From a bacterium (GTDB lineage Bacteria > Acidobacteriota > Thermoanaerobaculia > Multivoradales > J023), in NCBI GenBank assembly GCA_024226315.1, contig JAAELT010000071.1, positions 21,671-85,670 of the forward strand: DNA of 64,000 nucleotides, written 5' to 3'. The position numbers and the translations under genes are program-made. A model generated the notes under the pieces. That model ran no database searches. It saw nothing but the letters and a program-made list of their open reading frames with translations, and was not told the DNA's origin. This document shows, piece after piece, positions 1 to 10,304 of the stretch (positions within the stretch are counted from its first letter, which is position 1; every line of letters starts with the position of its first letter).

Positions 1-243
1 CGGCGCCAGCTCCAGAGCGCGCTCCTCGTCCCGGAGCGCCATGTCGTGACAGTGATCGAGGAATGCCCGGCAGAAAGCGGGCTTGAGGCAGCGTCGGTCC
101 TTCAGTACCGTGCGCGGATCCTTCTTCGCCCGGGTGAGCAGGCGCTTGTGCCGTTGCTCGCCACGGTTCGTCCTGGAGCGTCGTCTGGGCCGGCTCCGTC
201 GCCGGCGAGAAGAGGCGCTGAAGCTCTTCGCTGCCTGGCTCAT
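1..243 (-). CDS. Partial unknown protein, N-terminal 81 residues
   Basis: An open frame starts at ATG 243-241 and runs off the left edge with no stop. A strong ribosome binding site (GGGGGAG) lies a few bases upstream. The first 25 residues are very rich in Arg and Ser. They are followed by a charged segment (HKRLLTRAKKDPRTVLKDRR) and a region with Cys and His residues (CLKPAFCRAFLDHCHDMALR), which could be helical or metal-binding. It ends in ELAP inside the window. I do not recognise the family; basic N-termini of this kind occur in TPR or regulatory proteins, but that is a guess. The gene would read away from the repeat array that lies upstream of it. Confidence 0.55.
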   Translation of the reverse strand, partial: MSQAAKSFSASSRRRRSRPRRRSRTNRGEQRHKRLLTRAKKDPRTVLKDRRCLKPAFCRAFLDHCHDMALRDEERALELAP

Positions 244-368
244 GGCTCCCCCTGTCCGTTGGAAGTGCGGACAAAATATCAGAGAAGTTCTCGCATTGAA
301 AGTAGAAGAAGCGCTTCCTGAGGGGATTCCGGATCAAGAAGCCAGAATTGAGTCGAGAGCCTGAGCGA

Positions 369-386
369 TCTGGCCGATTGGCCAGA
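369..386. terminator. Small perfect hairpin
   Basis: TCTGGCC-GATT-GGCCAGA forms a 7-bp stem with a 4-base loop just before the repeat array. There is no T-tract. It could be a weak terminator or only a local inverted repeat. Confidence 0.3.
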
Positions 387-404
387 AAGTCCGGAGCATA
401 ATGA

Positions 405-746
405 CTGTGCGGCGTCCAACATGGTCAATATGCGATCCGCAAATCGGGTGTGCGGCGTCCAACATGGTCGATATGCGAATCGCAAAACGGGTGTGCGGCG
501 TCCCGCATGGTCGATATGTGATTCGCAGAATGGGCGTGCGGCGTCCCGCGTGGTCGATATGCGAACCGCAAAACGGGTGTGCGGCGTCCCGCAAGGTCGA
601 TATGTGATTCGCAGAATGGGCGTGCGGCGTCCCGCGTGGTCGATATGCGAACCGCAAAACGGGTGTGCGGCGTCCCGCAAGGTCGATATGTGATTCGCAG
701 AATGGGCGTGCGGCTTCCCGCATGGTCAAGATGTGCTGGCAAGCGA
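405..746. repeat. 43-bp tandem repeat array, eight units
   Basis: Units begin at 405, 448, 491, 534, 577, 620, 663 and 706 and start with GTGTGCGGCGTCC or a one-base variant. Units 4 and 6 are identical and units 5 and 7 are identical, so 534-705 is an exact duplication of an 86-bp dimer. The first and last units are the most diverged, as expected of array edges. Most units contain a palindromic core related to TGCGAATCGCA. There are no spacers, so this is a minisatellite rather than a CRISPR array. It abuts the stop codon of the exported-protein gene at 748. Confidence 0.9.
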
Positions 747-747
747 G

Positions 748-1182
748 CTATTTTGCCCGCAGAATCTTGAACTTGCTGAAGGCGACCCCGAGATCGATGC
801 CACGGCCGGTGCCGGCGAGCGCCAGCGACACCTCGCCTTTGGTCATTGCCGTCGCTTCGGCCGAGGGACCGACGCCGGCGTGGGCCGATGCCGAGGCGTA
901 GCTGCCGAAGACCTCGCTGATGTCTTTGACTCCCGAGATCTTGGCCTTGCCATTCACGATCTCGGACTTGCCGAAAGTCAGGCCGCCACCGCGCACCCGG
1001 ATCTCGACGCGGGCCGATTGGCCGTTTTCACAGGTGACGGTACCCGAGCCCCGTGCCTTCTTGACGAACGCCGACCAACTCCTGAGGTCGAACTCCATCT
1101 CACAGTTGTAGAGCTCATCGCCGAGCGCAGCCGGAGCTGCCGACATCGAAAGGGCGAGAGCTGCGATCACGAATCGACGCAT
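748..1182 (-). CDS. Small exported protein of unknown function
   Basis: The 144-residue product begins with a clear signal peptide (MRRFVIAALALSMSAAPAALG), probably cleaved near residue 21. The mature part has two cysteines (YNCEMEF, TVTCENG) that could form a disulfide. A glycine/alanine-rich C-terminal half contains GRGIDLGVAFS. It somewhat resembles small periplasmic beta-rich proteins, but I cannot name a family. ATG at 1182 is preceded by AGGAGG at a good distance. The gene stands alone, divergent from eno, and its stop lies directly against the 43-bp repeat array. Confidence 0.75.
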   Translation of the reverse strand: MRRFVIAALALSMSAAPAALGDELYNCEMEFDLRSWSAFVKKARGSGTVTCENGQSARVEIRVRGGGLTFGKSEIVNGKAKISGVKDISEVFGSYASASAHAGVGPSAEATAMTKGEVSLALAGTGRGIDLGVAFSKFKILRAK

Positions 1183-1288
1183 GGAACCTCCTGGAAAGAT
1201 AGTGAGGCGGCGTCACGGCATCACGGGGCAGAGATCATTCTATCCTGCCGGCGCACAAAGCCGGCGGTCCGTCTTGTCCCCACCCACA

Positions 1289-1318
1289 CCCCGGGATATC
1301 CTCGACTCTGGCCCGGGG
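1289..1318. promoter_or_regulatory. Inverted repeat upstream of eno
   Basis: CCCCGGG (1289-1295) and CCCGGGG (1312-1318) form a perfect 7-bp stem with a 16-base loop. A TATATA element follows at 1321-1326, about 45 bases before the eno start. No good -35 is visible. It may be a regulatory hairpin or part of the eno promoter. Confidence 0.3.
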
Positions 1319-1327
1319 TGTATATAG

Positions 1328-3045
<1,718 letters not shown>

Positions 3046-3050
3046 CTCTC

Positions 3051-6000
3051 ATGTCCGTGCCCGCCGTCTCCGCTGTCGCCGCTCGCGCGCCCAGCTTCTG
3101 GGACGACTTGTCCCCGATGCTGCGCGAGAGCGCACCTTATCGCCAACTTGCCTCGCGGCTGGGCGAGGTGGTGCGCCTGCCGGTGCCGGCGGCGGCCTGG
3201 GTGACGGAGCTGCTGGCCGAGGACTTCGGCCGGCCGCTGCTGGTGATCGTGCCGCACGAGACCGAGGCCTACGCCTGGATCGAGGCGGCGCGGCTGTTCT
3301 CCTCCGTGCCCGGATCGGATCACGCGGCGTACTTTCCGGCGCCGTCGCTCTCGCCCTATCAGGAGGCCGAGATCTCGCTCCTGGTGCGCGCGGAGGAGTC
3401 GCGCACGGTGGACCGCATCGCCCGCGGCCTGGCGCGCACGGTGGTCACCACGCCGCGGGCGCTGTTTCGCCGGCTGCCGCGGGGTGAGGACTTCGCCCGC
3501 ACGGCGCTCGAGATCCTGCCCGAGGAGGAGATCCCGCTCGACGACCTGATCGAGCACCTGGTGCGCTGGGGCTACCGGCGCAGCGACCTGGTGTTCGAGG
3601 TCGGGCAGTTCGCCGTCCGCGGCGGGGTGTTCGACATTTTCCCGCCCGGCTGCCGGCTGCCCGTGCGGCTCGACTTGTTCGGCGACACGGTGGAGTCGCT
3701 GCGCTCCTTCGAGCCCGAGAGCCAGCGCTCGCGGGACAGCCTCGAGCGGCTCGAGCTGCTGCCGCTGTCGCTGTTTCCACGCGGCGCCGGCGAAGCGTCG
3801 CGGGTGGCGGATCTCCTGGCCGAGCAGCTGGGCACCCAGATCAGCCAGGAGATGGCCGAGCGCCTCACCGCGCTGCGCGAGGGCGACGGCTTCGACGGCT
3901 GGGAGCATTACCTGCCGCTGCTGGTGGAGGAGACCTTCGCCCTGCCCGAGGCGCTCGAGAATCCACTGGTGGTGGCGCTCGATCCGTCGTCCCTGGCCGA
4001 CGAGGTGATGCACCATGCCGAAATCCTGGAGGTCGAGTTCCGCTCGCGCACCGCGCACGGCCGGCCGGCGATCGCGCCCGAGGCGCTGGAGCACTCCGCC
4101 GAGCGGGTCGCCGAGGTGATCGAGAATGCCGACGTACGGCTCGGTGACCTGTTCACCCGGAACGACGAGGCGGTCGACTTCGCCGCCGGATTCACCGACC
4201 TGATGCACGACCGGCTGGCGCTCTTCCCCCGCGAGGTCGAGACCGCGCGCTCGCGCGGTGACCGGGTGGTGTTGGTCACGGCCGAGGATCACCGCGAGCG
4301 CCTCGCCGAGATGCTCGAGGGCCGGGAGGTGGCGGTCGGCTCGGCGGGGGTGGAGCTGGCCACCGGCGAGCTCGGGCGCGGTTTCCACCTGCCGGCGGCG
4401 GGGCTTTCGGTGTTCGGCGAGCGGCAGCTGCTGCGCCGCAGCCCGCTGGCGCGGCCCAAGGCCCGCAAGCGACGCTTCGGCCCGTTCCTGTCGTCGCTGC
4501 GCGACCTCAAGATCGGCGACTTCGTGGTCCACTCGGACCACGGCATCGGCCAGTTCGTGGCCCTGCGTAACCTCGGCGAGGCGTTCACCGACGCGCCGCG
4601 CTCGGGCGAGGACCTGCCGCCCGAGCTCGCCGCCGCGGCGCCCGGACGCGCCGGCGAGGTCGAGGTGATGGAGATCGCCTACAACGACGGCAAGCGCCTG
4701 CTGCTGCCGCTCTCCCGGCTCGACCAGGTGCAGAAGTACAGCGGCATCGAGGGCCTGGCGCCGCGTCTCGATCGGCTCGGCGGCACCTCCTGGCGGCGCA
4801 CCAAGCGCCGGATCAAGAAGGGCATGCGCGACATGGCGGCGGAGCTGCTCAAGCTCTACGCCGAGCGCCAGCTCGCCCAGGCGCCGGTGATCGAGGGCGG
4901 CAGCGACATGCACCGGCAGTTCGACGCCGCCTTCGAGTTCGACGAGACCCCCGATCAGCTCGACGCCATCGAGGCGATCCAGGACGACCTGTCGAAGTCC
5001 CGGCCGATGGATCGCCTGCTGTGCGGCGACGTCGGATTCGGCAAGACCGAGGTGGCCATGCGGGCGGCGTTGACGGCGGTCGACGGTGGCTACCAGGTGG
5101 CGGTGCTGGCGCCCACCACGATCCTCGCCGACCAGCACCTGGAGACTTTCCGCCGCCGCTTCGCGAACACGCCGGTCGAGATCGACATGCTGTCGCGCTT
5201 CCGCTCCGCGAAACAGGCGCGCGACATCGAGAAACGCCTGGCGGCCCACAAGATCGACATCCTGATCGGAACGCATCGTTTGCTGGGCAGCAAGGTCTCT
5301 TTCGCCAAGTTGGGCCTGGTGATCATCGACGAGGAGCAGCGCTTCGGGGTGGCGCACAAGGAGCGCCTCAAGCACCTGCGCAAGGACGTCCACGTGCTGG
5401 CGATGTCGGCGACGCCGGTGCCGCGCACGCTGCAGCTGTCGCTGGCCGGCGTGCGCGACCTATCGCTGATCGAGACTCCGCCGCGCGACCGCATGGCGAT
5501 CGAGACGGCGATCCTGCCGTTCGATCCGCGGCTGATCCGCGAGGCGGTGGAGTTCGAGCTGGAGCGCCAGGGCCAGGTCTACTACGTCTACAACCGGGTC
5601 GAGTCGATCGAGAAGATGGCGGTCTACCTGAAGGAGATCATCCCCGGCATCAAGATCACCGTCGGCCACGGCCAGATGGACGAGAAGGAGCTGTCGCGGC
5701 GCATGCACGCTTTCGTCGCCGGCGAGTACCAGCTGCTGCTGGCCACGACCATCATCGAGAACGGCATCGACATCCCCAACGTCAACACCATGATCGTCCA
5801 CCGGGCGGACCGGTTCGGGCTGTCGCAGCTCTACCAGCTCCGCGGCCGGGTGGGGCGTAGCGACCAGCTGGCGTTCTGCTACCTGCTGGTGGCGTCGGAC
5901 CGGGTGCTCACCCAGGAGGCGCGCAAGCGCCTCGACGCCATCCGTGAGTTCACCGAGCTGGGGGCGGGCTTCCGGGTCGCCGGCCGGGATCTCGAGATCC

Positions 6001-6560
6001 GCGGCGCGGGCAATCTGCTGGGCGCCGAGCAGAGTGGTCACATCGCGGCGCTGGGCATCGAGACCTACCTCAAGATGCTCGAGGAGACGGTCGCCGAGCT
6101 CAAGGGCGAGGCGCCGGATCAGCCGCCGTCTGTGGCGCTCGACCTGCCGGTGGCGATGTCGATTCCCGAGGACTACGTGGGCGACGCCAACCTGCGCATG
6201 GAGATCTACCGGCGCCTGGCCTCGGGTGAGGAAGAGGAGAAAGCGGTGCTCACCGAGCTGCGCGACCGCTTCGGCCCGCCGCCCGAGGGCGTGCGGACGT
6301 TGATCCGGGTGGCGGCGCTCAAACACCTCGCCGAGTCGTTGCGATTGCAGGCGATCTCGGCTCGCGGCGACAAACTGGTGATGCGCCTGCGCCAGGACGC
6401 CCGCATCGATCCCGACCGTTTGATCGAGCTGGTGTCGAAGCGCCCGGGCACGCGCTTTTCCCCCTCGGGCGCGCTGACGCTTTCGGGGGTTGCCGCCGGG
6501 GGCGCCATCGACACGGCGCGCGAGGTGCTCGAATCGCTCCGCACGGCTGGGGAGGCTTGA
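3051..6560 (+). CDS. mfd: Transcription-repair coupling factor Mfd
   Basis: Mfd pushes stalled RNA polymerase off damaged DNA and recruits UvrA. The 1169-residue product has the expected order: a UvrB-like N-terminal module, a CarD-like RNA-polymerase-interacting domain near residue 486 (IGDFVVHSDHGIGQF), and a superfamily 2 helicase motor. The motor has Walker A GDVGFGKTEVAMRA near residue 658, DEEQ near 760, SATPVPRTL, and TTIIENGIDIPNVNT. A C-terminal TRCF domain follows the RGRVGRSDQ motif. It begins five bases after the ftsB-like gene and ends in a one-base overlap with the next gene. Confidence 0.98.
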   Translation: MSVPAVSAVAARAPSFWDDLSPMLRESAPYRQLASRLGEVVRLPVPAAAWVTELLAEDFGRPLLVIVPHETEAYAWIEAARLFSSVPGSDHAAYFPAPSLSPYQEAEISLLVRAEESRTVDRIARGLARTVVTTPRALFRRLPRGEDFARTALEILPEEEIPLDDLIEHLVRWGYRRSDLVFEVGQFAVRGGVFDIFPPGCRLPVRLDLFGDTVESLRSFEPESQRSRDSLERLELLPLSLFPRGAGEASRVADLLAEQLGTQISQEMAERLTALREGDGFDGWEHYLPLLVEETFALPEALENPLVVALDPSSLADEVMHHAEILEVEFRSRTAHGRPAIAPEALEHSAERVAEVIENADVRLGDLFTRNDEAVDFAAGFTDLMHDRLALFPREVETARSRGDRVVLVTAEDHRERLAEMLEGREVAVGSAGVELATGELGRGFHLPAAGLSVFGERQLLRRSPLARPKARKRRFGPFLSSLRDLKIGDFVVHSDHGIGQFVALRNLGEAFTDAPRSGEDLPPELAAAAPGRAGEVEVMEIAYNDGKRLLLPLSRLDQVQKYSGIEGLAPRLDRLGGTSWRRTKRRIKKGMRDMAAELLKLYAERQLAQAPVIEGGSDMHRQFDAAFEFDETPDQLDAIEAIQDDLSKSRPMDRLLCGDVGFGKTEVAMRAALTAVDGGYQVAVLAPTTILADQHLETFRRRFANTPVEIDMLSRFRSAKQARDIEKRLAAHKIDILIGTHRLLGSKVSFAKLGLVIIDEEQRFGVAHKERLKHLRKDVHVLAMSATPVPRTLQLSLAGVRDLSLIETPPRDRMAIETAILPFDPRLIREAVEFELERQGQVYYVYNRVESIEKMAVYLKEIIPGIKITVGHGQMDEKELSRRMHAFVAGEYQLLLATTIIENGIDIPNVNTMIVHRADRFGLSQLYQLRGRVGRSDQLAFCYLLVASDRVLTQEARKRLDAIREFTELGAGFRVAGRDLEIRGAGNLLGAEQSGHIAALGIETYLKMLEETVAELKGEAPDQPPSVALDLPVAMSIPEDYVGDANLRMEIYRRLASGEEEEKAVLTELRDRFGPPPEGVRTLIRVAALKHLAESLRLQAISARGDKLVMRLRQDARIDPDRLIELVSKRPGTRFSPSGALTLSGVAAGGAIDTAREVLESLRTAGEA

Positions 6561-7429
6561 TGTCGACAGGTGTTCGTTTTTTCGCTCAGGCCGCCGCCCC
6601 GGTGGCGCTGGTCGCGGCGCTGCTCTCGGCCTGCGAGCAGCCGGCCACCTTCGACGCCGACGTGGTGGTGCGGATCGACGGCGAGGAGATCTCCTACGGC
6701 GGATTCGAGGCCTACCTGCAGGCCAACGTCGAGGGGGTCGAGACGGCTTCTGAAGCCGAGCTATACAGCGCCCTGTTCGACCAGTTCCTGGACGAGCAGC
6801 TGCTCATCCGCATTGCCATCGAGCGCGGCCTGGTGGATCCTGGCGTGGATCAGCGCCAGGCGGTGGAGTACTTGCTGCGGGGCGATCCCCGGCAGCCCTG
6901 GGAGCCGCGCCAAGTCCGCGCCTACTACGAGGTGCACCGCGCGGAGTACGAGCGCCCGGCGGAGGTCCATCTGCGGCAGATCCTGGTGCAGGGCCGCGAC
7001 GCCGCCGAGCAGGCGCGCGACGCGATCGCCGCCGGTGAGGACTTCGCGCAGGTCGCGGCACGGTTCTCGCAGGAGCCCAACGCGCAGCTGGGCGGGGATC
7101 AGGGGCGCCTGGCGCGCCAGGATCTACCCGTCGCCTACGTCGACGCGATCTTCGAGCTGGAGCCGGGAGAGGTCACCGACATCATTCCGGCCGACTACGG
7201 GTTCCATCTCTTCCAGGTCATGGAGCACTACCCGCAAGAGGTGGTACCGTTCGAACAGGTCGAGGGCGAGATCCGGCGCACGCTGGAGCGCCTGAGTGTC
7301 GACGAGTCGGTCCAGGGCTTCATCCACGAGGCGCGGGAGCGCTACAATGTCACGATCTTTCCAGCCAACTTCCCCTTCGACTATCAGGGTGACTATGTCC
7401 ATCAAGATCGTTCGCTCGACACTGACTAA
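6560..7429 (+). CDS. Lipoprotein PpiC-type peptidyl-prolyl isomerase
   Basis: A periplasmic folding factor of the parvulin class (PrsA/SurA-like). A type II signal peptide ends in LLSAC with the lipidated cysteine at residue 25. A SurA-like N-terminal region (VRIDGEEISYGGFEAYL) precedes a rotamase domain with VHLRQILVQG, GGDQGRL and YGFHLFQV. ATG 6560 shares one base with the mfd stop; TTG 6557 is a possible alternative. It is followed by a second isomerase gene whose start lies inside this one, which suggests the pair works together on outer-membrane protein folding. Confidence 0.9.
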   Translation: MSTGVRFFAQAAAPVALVAALLSACEQPATFDADVVVRIDGEEISYGGFEAYLQANVEGVETASEAELYSALFDQFLDEQLLIRIAIERGLVDPGVDQRQAVEYLLRGDPRQPWEPRQVRAYYEVHRAEYERPAEVHLRQILVQGRDAAEQARDAIAAGEDFAQVAARFSQEPNAQLGGDQGRLARQDLPVAYVDAIFELEPGEVTDIIPADYGFHLFQVMEHYPQEVVPFEQVEGEIRRTLERLSVDESVQGFIHEARERYNVTIFPANFPFDYQGDYVHQDRSLDTD

Positions 7430-8525
7430 CCGGACCTCCGCCGCGGCGCTGGCCACCGTCTTCGCTCTGGCCACGCTGACGTCACCGGTGGGCGCCGAGG
7501 AGATCAACCGCATCGTGCTGCGGGTCAACGAGGAGATCCTGACCCTGCACGAATACGAGTCCCGCAAGGCCAGCGAGATCTCCACCCTCCTGGCGGACAA
7601 TCGTCTCGATTCACAGCAGCGCCAGGAACAGCTCGAGCTGGTGGGGAAGATGGTGATGCAGAGCATGTTCTCGGAGATGCTGCTGCTGTCGTTCGCCAAC
7701 CAGCAGAGCATCCGGATCACCGAGACCGAGGTCGAAGAAGCGGTGCGCGGGCTGATGGAGCGTCAAGGAATCACGACCCAGTCGCAGCTCACCCAGGCTC
7801 TCGCACAGTCGGGGATGACCATGGACGACCTGCGCGACAACACCCGGCGCGAGCTGCTCTGGCAGCAGGTGGTCGGCCGCGAGGTGCAGCCCAAGGTGGC
7901 GATAGGCGAAGAGGAGCTGCGCGCCTACTACCGCAACAACCAGGACCAGTTCGCGATTCCGGAGCAGCGGTGGCTGAAAGAAGTCATCGTGCTCGAGGCC
8001 AGTGGCCTGGACGCTCCCGAGCTGCTGAGCCAGGCCGAGGAGATCCACGCCGCGCTGATCGCCGGCGGCGAGCTCGAGGCGGTGGTCGAGCCCTATCGCG
8101 AGAAGGGGGTCGCCACCGGCGTGATCGACCTCGAATGGCTGCGCCAGGACGAGCTCGAGAGCTCGCTGGCCGAGGCCGCCTGGGGACTCCAGGCGGGCGA
8201 CTACTCGGCGCCGGTGGCGGCCCGGGGCGGCTACCACATCCTGCTGGTGGCGGGCCTTCGCGAGGCCGGCATGAAGCCGCTCAAAGAGGTCGAGCAGATC
8301 ATCATGCGCAGAGAATACGGCGCTCGGTTCAACCGTGAGCTGCGGACTTTCCTGGCCGATCTCGAAGAAAAGTCCTACATTCACGAGAATCTGCCCCCCG
8401 AGGCAGTGGGCTACCGAGCCCTGGCTTCCGGCTTCGAGGCCGAAGACGAGCTGGAACTCTTCCGGGCGCCGGTGCTCGAGGTTCCGGCCGAGTCCGAAGA
8501 CGGCGAGGGCACCGGAAGCCGCTGA
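7395..8525 (+). CDS. SurA-like periplasmic chaperone/isomerase
   Basis: The product is 376 residues from ATG 7395, which overlaps the previous gene by 35 bases. A signal peptide of about 33 residues (ending SPVGA) precedes a SurA N-terminal domain (NRIVLRVNEEILTLHEYE). A helical region and one PpiC-type domain follow (QRWLKEVIVLEASG to GGYHILLVAG). Parvulin surface residues are less well kept than in the preceding lipoprotein, so its main role may be chaperoning rather than catalysis. It is the last gene before a roughly 335-base gap and the dcw cluster. Confidence 0.88.
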   Translation: MSIKIVRSTLTNRTSAAALATVFALATLTSPVGAEEINRIVLRVNEEILTLHEYESRKASEISTLLADNRLDSQQRQEQLELVGKMVMQSMFSEMLLLSFANQQSIRITETEVEEAVRGLMERQGITTQSQLTQALAQSGMTMDDLRDNTRRELLWQQVVGREVQPKVAIGEEELRAYYRNNQDQFAIPEQRWLKEVIVLEASGLDAPELLSQAEEIHAALIAGGELEAVVEPYREKGVATGVIDLEWLRQDELESSLAEAAWGLQAGDYSAPVAARGGYHILLVAGLREAGMKPLKEVEQIIMRREYGARFNRELRTFLADLEEKSYIHENLPPEAVGYRALASGFEAEDELELFRAPVLEVPAESEDGEGTGSR

Positions 8526-8590
8526 GGCTGGGCCACGAGAGGTCCGGCACCAACCTCAATATATTGTGGTGTCCGCGAGCGCAGCATCTA

Positions 8591-8596
8591 TATAAT
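8591..8596 (+). promoter_or_regulatory. Possible -10 element
   Basis: TATAAT within TATATAATGGG. There is no convincing -35 at 16-18 bases, so it would need an activator or a long spacer. Confidence 0.35.
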
Positions 8597-8774
8597 GGGC
8601 TGCACGGAATGTTGCGTTATTAGAAGCTCCGGGCGCCGGCCCGGTAATGGCATCGCGCGTTCCGCCCCCTGACCCCGGCTTCGACCGAGAGAGCCGCTCC
8701 CCGAATCGGTGATCGAGTCGGTGAAACGCGGTGTTTTCGCCGGGGGACCGGAGTGGAGTGTGTGCTGATCTGGT

Positions 8775-8814
8775 GGGGAACAAAGTGGAACAAAGTGGAC
8801 AGAAGTGGCCTGAA
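8775..8814 (+). promoter_or_regulatory. MraZ operator: four 10-bp direct repeats
   Basis: Four units at exact 10-bp spacing begin at 8775, 8785, 8795 and 8805 (GGGGAACAAA, GTGGAACAAA, GTGGACAGAA, GTGGCCTGAA). They can also be read as AAAGTGG-N3-AAAGTGG-N3-GAAGTGG. MraZ is known to bind closely spaced GTGG-type direct repeats upstream of its own gene, so this is very probably the autoregulatory site. The array ends 46 bases before the mraZ start. Confidence 0.8.
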
Positions 8815-8824
8815 CTGTTAGGGT
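8796..8824 (+). promoter_or_regulatory. Possible dcw promoter overlapping the operator
   Basis: TGGACA at 8796-8801 and TAGGGT at 8819-8824 are separated by 17 bases. The -35 lies inside the MraZ repeats, which would fit repression by occlusion. The -10 matches the consensus poorly. Confidence 0.35.
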
Positions 8825-8860
8825 TCGGGGATATTTCCCCGCTCGAGGTGGGTGAGACTG

Positions 8861-9301
8861 ATGTTCCGTGGAAGTTCTCCAGCGAAGATCGACGACAAGG
8901 GACGTCTGAAAGTCCCAACAGAATTCCGTCGAATTCTGGAGGAGAGCCACGGCCGGGAGGTCTTCATCACCTCGGTGATGGGCCGTTCGGCGATGCTCTA
9001 TCCCCTGCAGGTGTGGGAAGACATCGAGCGCAGGCTCGCGGAGGTGCCGTCCTCTGACCGTGCCAAGCAGCGGTTTCTCGAGCGGGTCAATTATTTCGGT
9101 CAGCAGTTACGGCTAGACGCGCAGGGTCGGGTGGTCATTCCGCAGATCCTGCGCGATCGGGCTGAGGTCACGGGCGAAGTCGTGGTCAGCGGCCGGATCG
9201 AGCACCTCGAGATCTGGAACCGCGAGCTCTTCGATCAGAAGCTGGTCGAAGAGCCCTTCACGGAGGACGACTTCGCGGCCCTGGCCGAGCGCGGGATCTG
9301 A
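8861..9301 (+). CDS. mraZ: Transcriptional regulator MraZ
   Basis: MraZ is a SpoVT/AbrB-fold DNA-binding protein that controls the division and cell-wall cluster. The 146-residue product starts with MFRGSSPAKIDDKGRLKVPT, the typical first swapped-hairpin half. The second half is LDAQGRVVIPQILRDRAEV. ATG 8861 matches the usual family start and has GAGGTG ten bases upstream; GTG 8852 is in frame but too close to that site. Its likely binding repeats lie just upstream. rsmH begins one base after the stop. Confidence 0.96.
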   Translation: MFRGSSPAKIDDKGRLKVPTEFRRILEESHGREVFITSVMGRSAMLYPLQVWEDIERRLAEVPSSDRAKQRFLERVNYFGQQLRLDAQGRVVIPQILRDRAEVTGEVVVSGRIEHLEIWNRELFDQKLVEEPFTEDDFAALAERGI

Positions 9302-9302
9302 A

Positions 9303-10250
9303 TTGGAGACACCCCTTGGAGATTTCGCGCATACGCCGGTTCTGCTCGCCGAGACGGTTCGACTGTTGGATCTGTCGCGGGGCGGCCTGTTCGTCGATTG
9401 CACGGTGGGGCTCGGAGGCCACGCTCGCGCGATCCTCGAGAGCCGCTTTGCAGCGAAGTTGGTAGGTATCGATCGTGATCGGCAAGCTCTCGAGCTCGCC
9501 GCCGAGCGTCTCCAGGACCTCGGTGAACGGGTGCAATTGGTCGTCGGGCGTTTCGACCAGCTGGAGGACCGTCTGGCCGAGCTCGGAATCGATCGCGCGA
9601 GCGGGATCATCGCCGATCTCGGCGTTTCGTCGATGCAGCTCGAGTCCGCCGAGCGTGGTTTTTCTTTCATGCACCAGGGGCCCCTCGACATGCGGATGGG
9701 GGCCGGAGAGCTCACTGCCACGGACATCGTCAACGACTACCCGGAGAAGGAATTGAGCAGGATCTTCCATGAATTCGGCGAAGAGAGGCACTCGCGGCGG
9801 ATCGCCCGGGCGATCGTCGAAGCCCGGAGCGAGGCGCCGATCGAGACCACCGGCCAGCTGCGCGACCTGGTGGAGCGGGCACAGCCCCGCCCGCGCCGCG
9901 GTCCCCGGAGGCGGAGCATCCACCCGGCCACGCGGACGTTTCAGGCCTTGCGCATCGAGGTCAACCAGGAGCTCGATCAGCTTCGCGAGCTGCTGGAGCA
10001 GTCGGTGCGCATGTTGGAGCGGGACGGCCGGCTGGTGGTGATCTCGTACCACAGCCTGGAGGACCGCATCGTCAAGCACACGCTGCGCGACCTGGCGACC
10101 GGCGAGATCGAGCCGATCACCGGCCGGCCGCGAGCCGAGAGCCGGGTGATCGAGGTGTTGACCCGCAAGCCGGTGCGGCCCACGGCAGAGGAAGTGGCGG
10201 CCAACCCGCGGTCGCGGTCGGCGAGGCTGCGCGCCGCGAGGAGGCTGTAG
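9303..10250 (+). CDS. rsmH: 16S rRNA m4C1402 methyltransferase RsmH
   Basis: RsmH methylates N4 of C1402 in 16S rRNA. The 315-residue product has the N-terminal HTPVLLAETV, the SAM-binding DCTVGLGGHARAIL, ADLGVSSMQLE, and the late motif VISYHSLEDRIVKHTLRDLA. The start is TTG at 9303, one base after the mraZ stop; no ATG or GTG fits the conserved N-terminus. It sits at its usual dcw position between mraZ and ftsL. Confidence 0.96.
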   Translation: METPLGDFAHTPVLLAETVRLLDLSRGGLFVDCTVGLGGHARAILESRFAAKLVGIDRDRQALELAAERLQDLGERVQLVVGRFDQLEDRLAELGIDRASGIIADLGVSSMQLESAERGFSFMHQGPLDMRMGAGELTATDIVNDYPEKELSRIFHEFGEERHSRRIARAIVEARSEAPIETTGQLRDLVERAQPRPRRGPRRRSIHPATRTFQALRIEVNQELDQLRELLEQSVRMLERDGRLVVISYHSLEDRIVKHTLRDLATGEIEPITGRPRAESRVIEVLTRKPVRPTAEEVAANPRSRSARLRAARRL

Positions 10251-10304
10251 CCGGGAGGAGACTGTAGCCCCCGCAAGTCCCGAGAAGACTGTCAGGAATT
10301 CGCT

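Larger units (their letters stand above)
244..747. other. Gene-free interval with tandem repeats
   Basis: About 500 bases without a credible gene. The first 160 bases are the presumed promoter region of the left-edge gene plus a hairpin at 369-386; the rest is the 43-bp repeat array. The frames that stay open through the array are a by-product of a stop-free repeat whose length is not a multiple of three, so each frame cycles through all three readings. Confidence 0.7.
8526..8860. other. Long leader and promoter region of the dcw cluster
   Basis: No credible gene is present. It holds a TATATAAT element (TATAAT at 8591-8596), a GC-rich hairpin (CCGGGC-GCCG-GCCCGG, 8629-8644) and the MraZ-type operator at 8775-8814. 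If transcription starts near 8602, the mraZ message would carry a leader of about 260 bases. A second, weaker promoter overlapping the operator is listed separately. Confidence 0.6.

Noticed and set aside
279..742. Repeat protein encoded by the 43-bp array
   Set aside because: Several frames on both strands are open only because the unit lacks stops; none has a good start with a binding site, and 43 is not a multiple of three.
405..746. CRISPR array
   Set aside because: Units follow each other without unique spacers and no cas gene is near.
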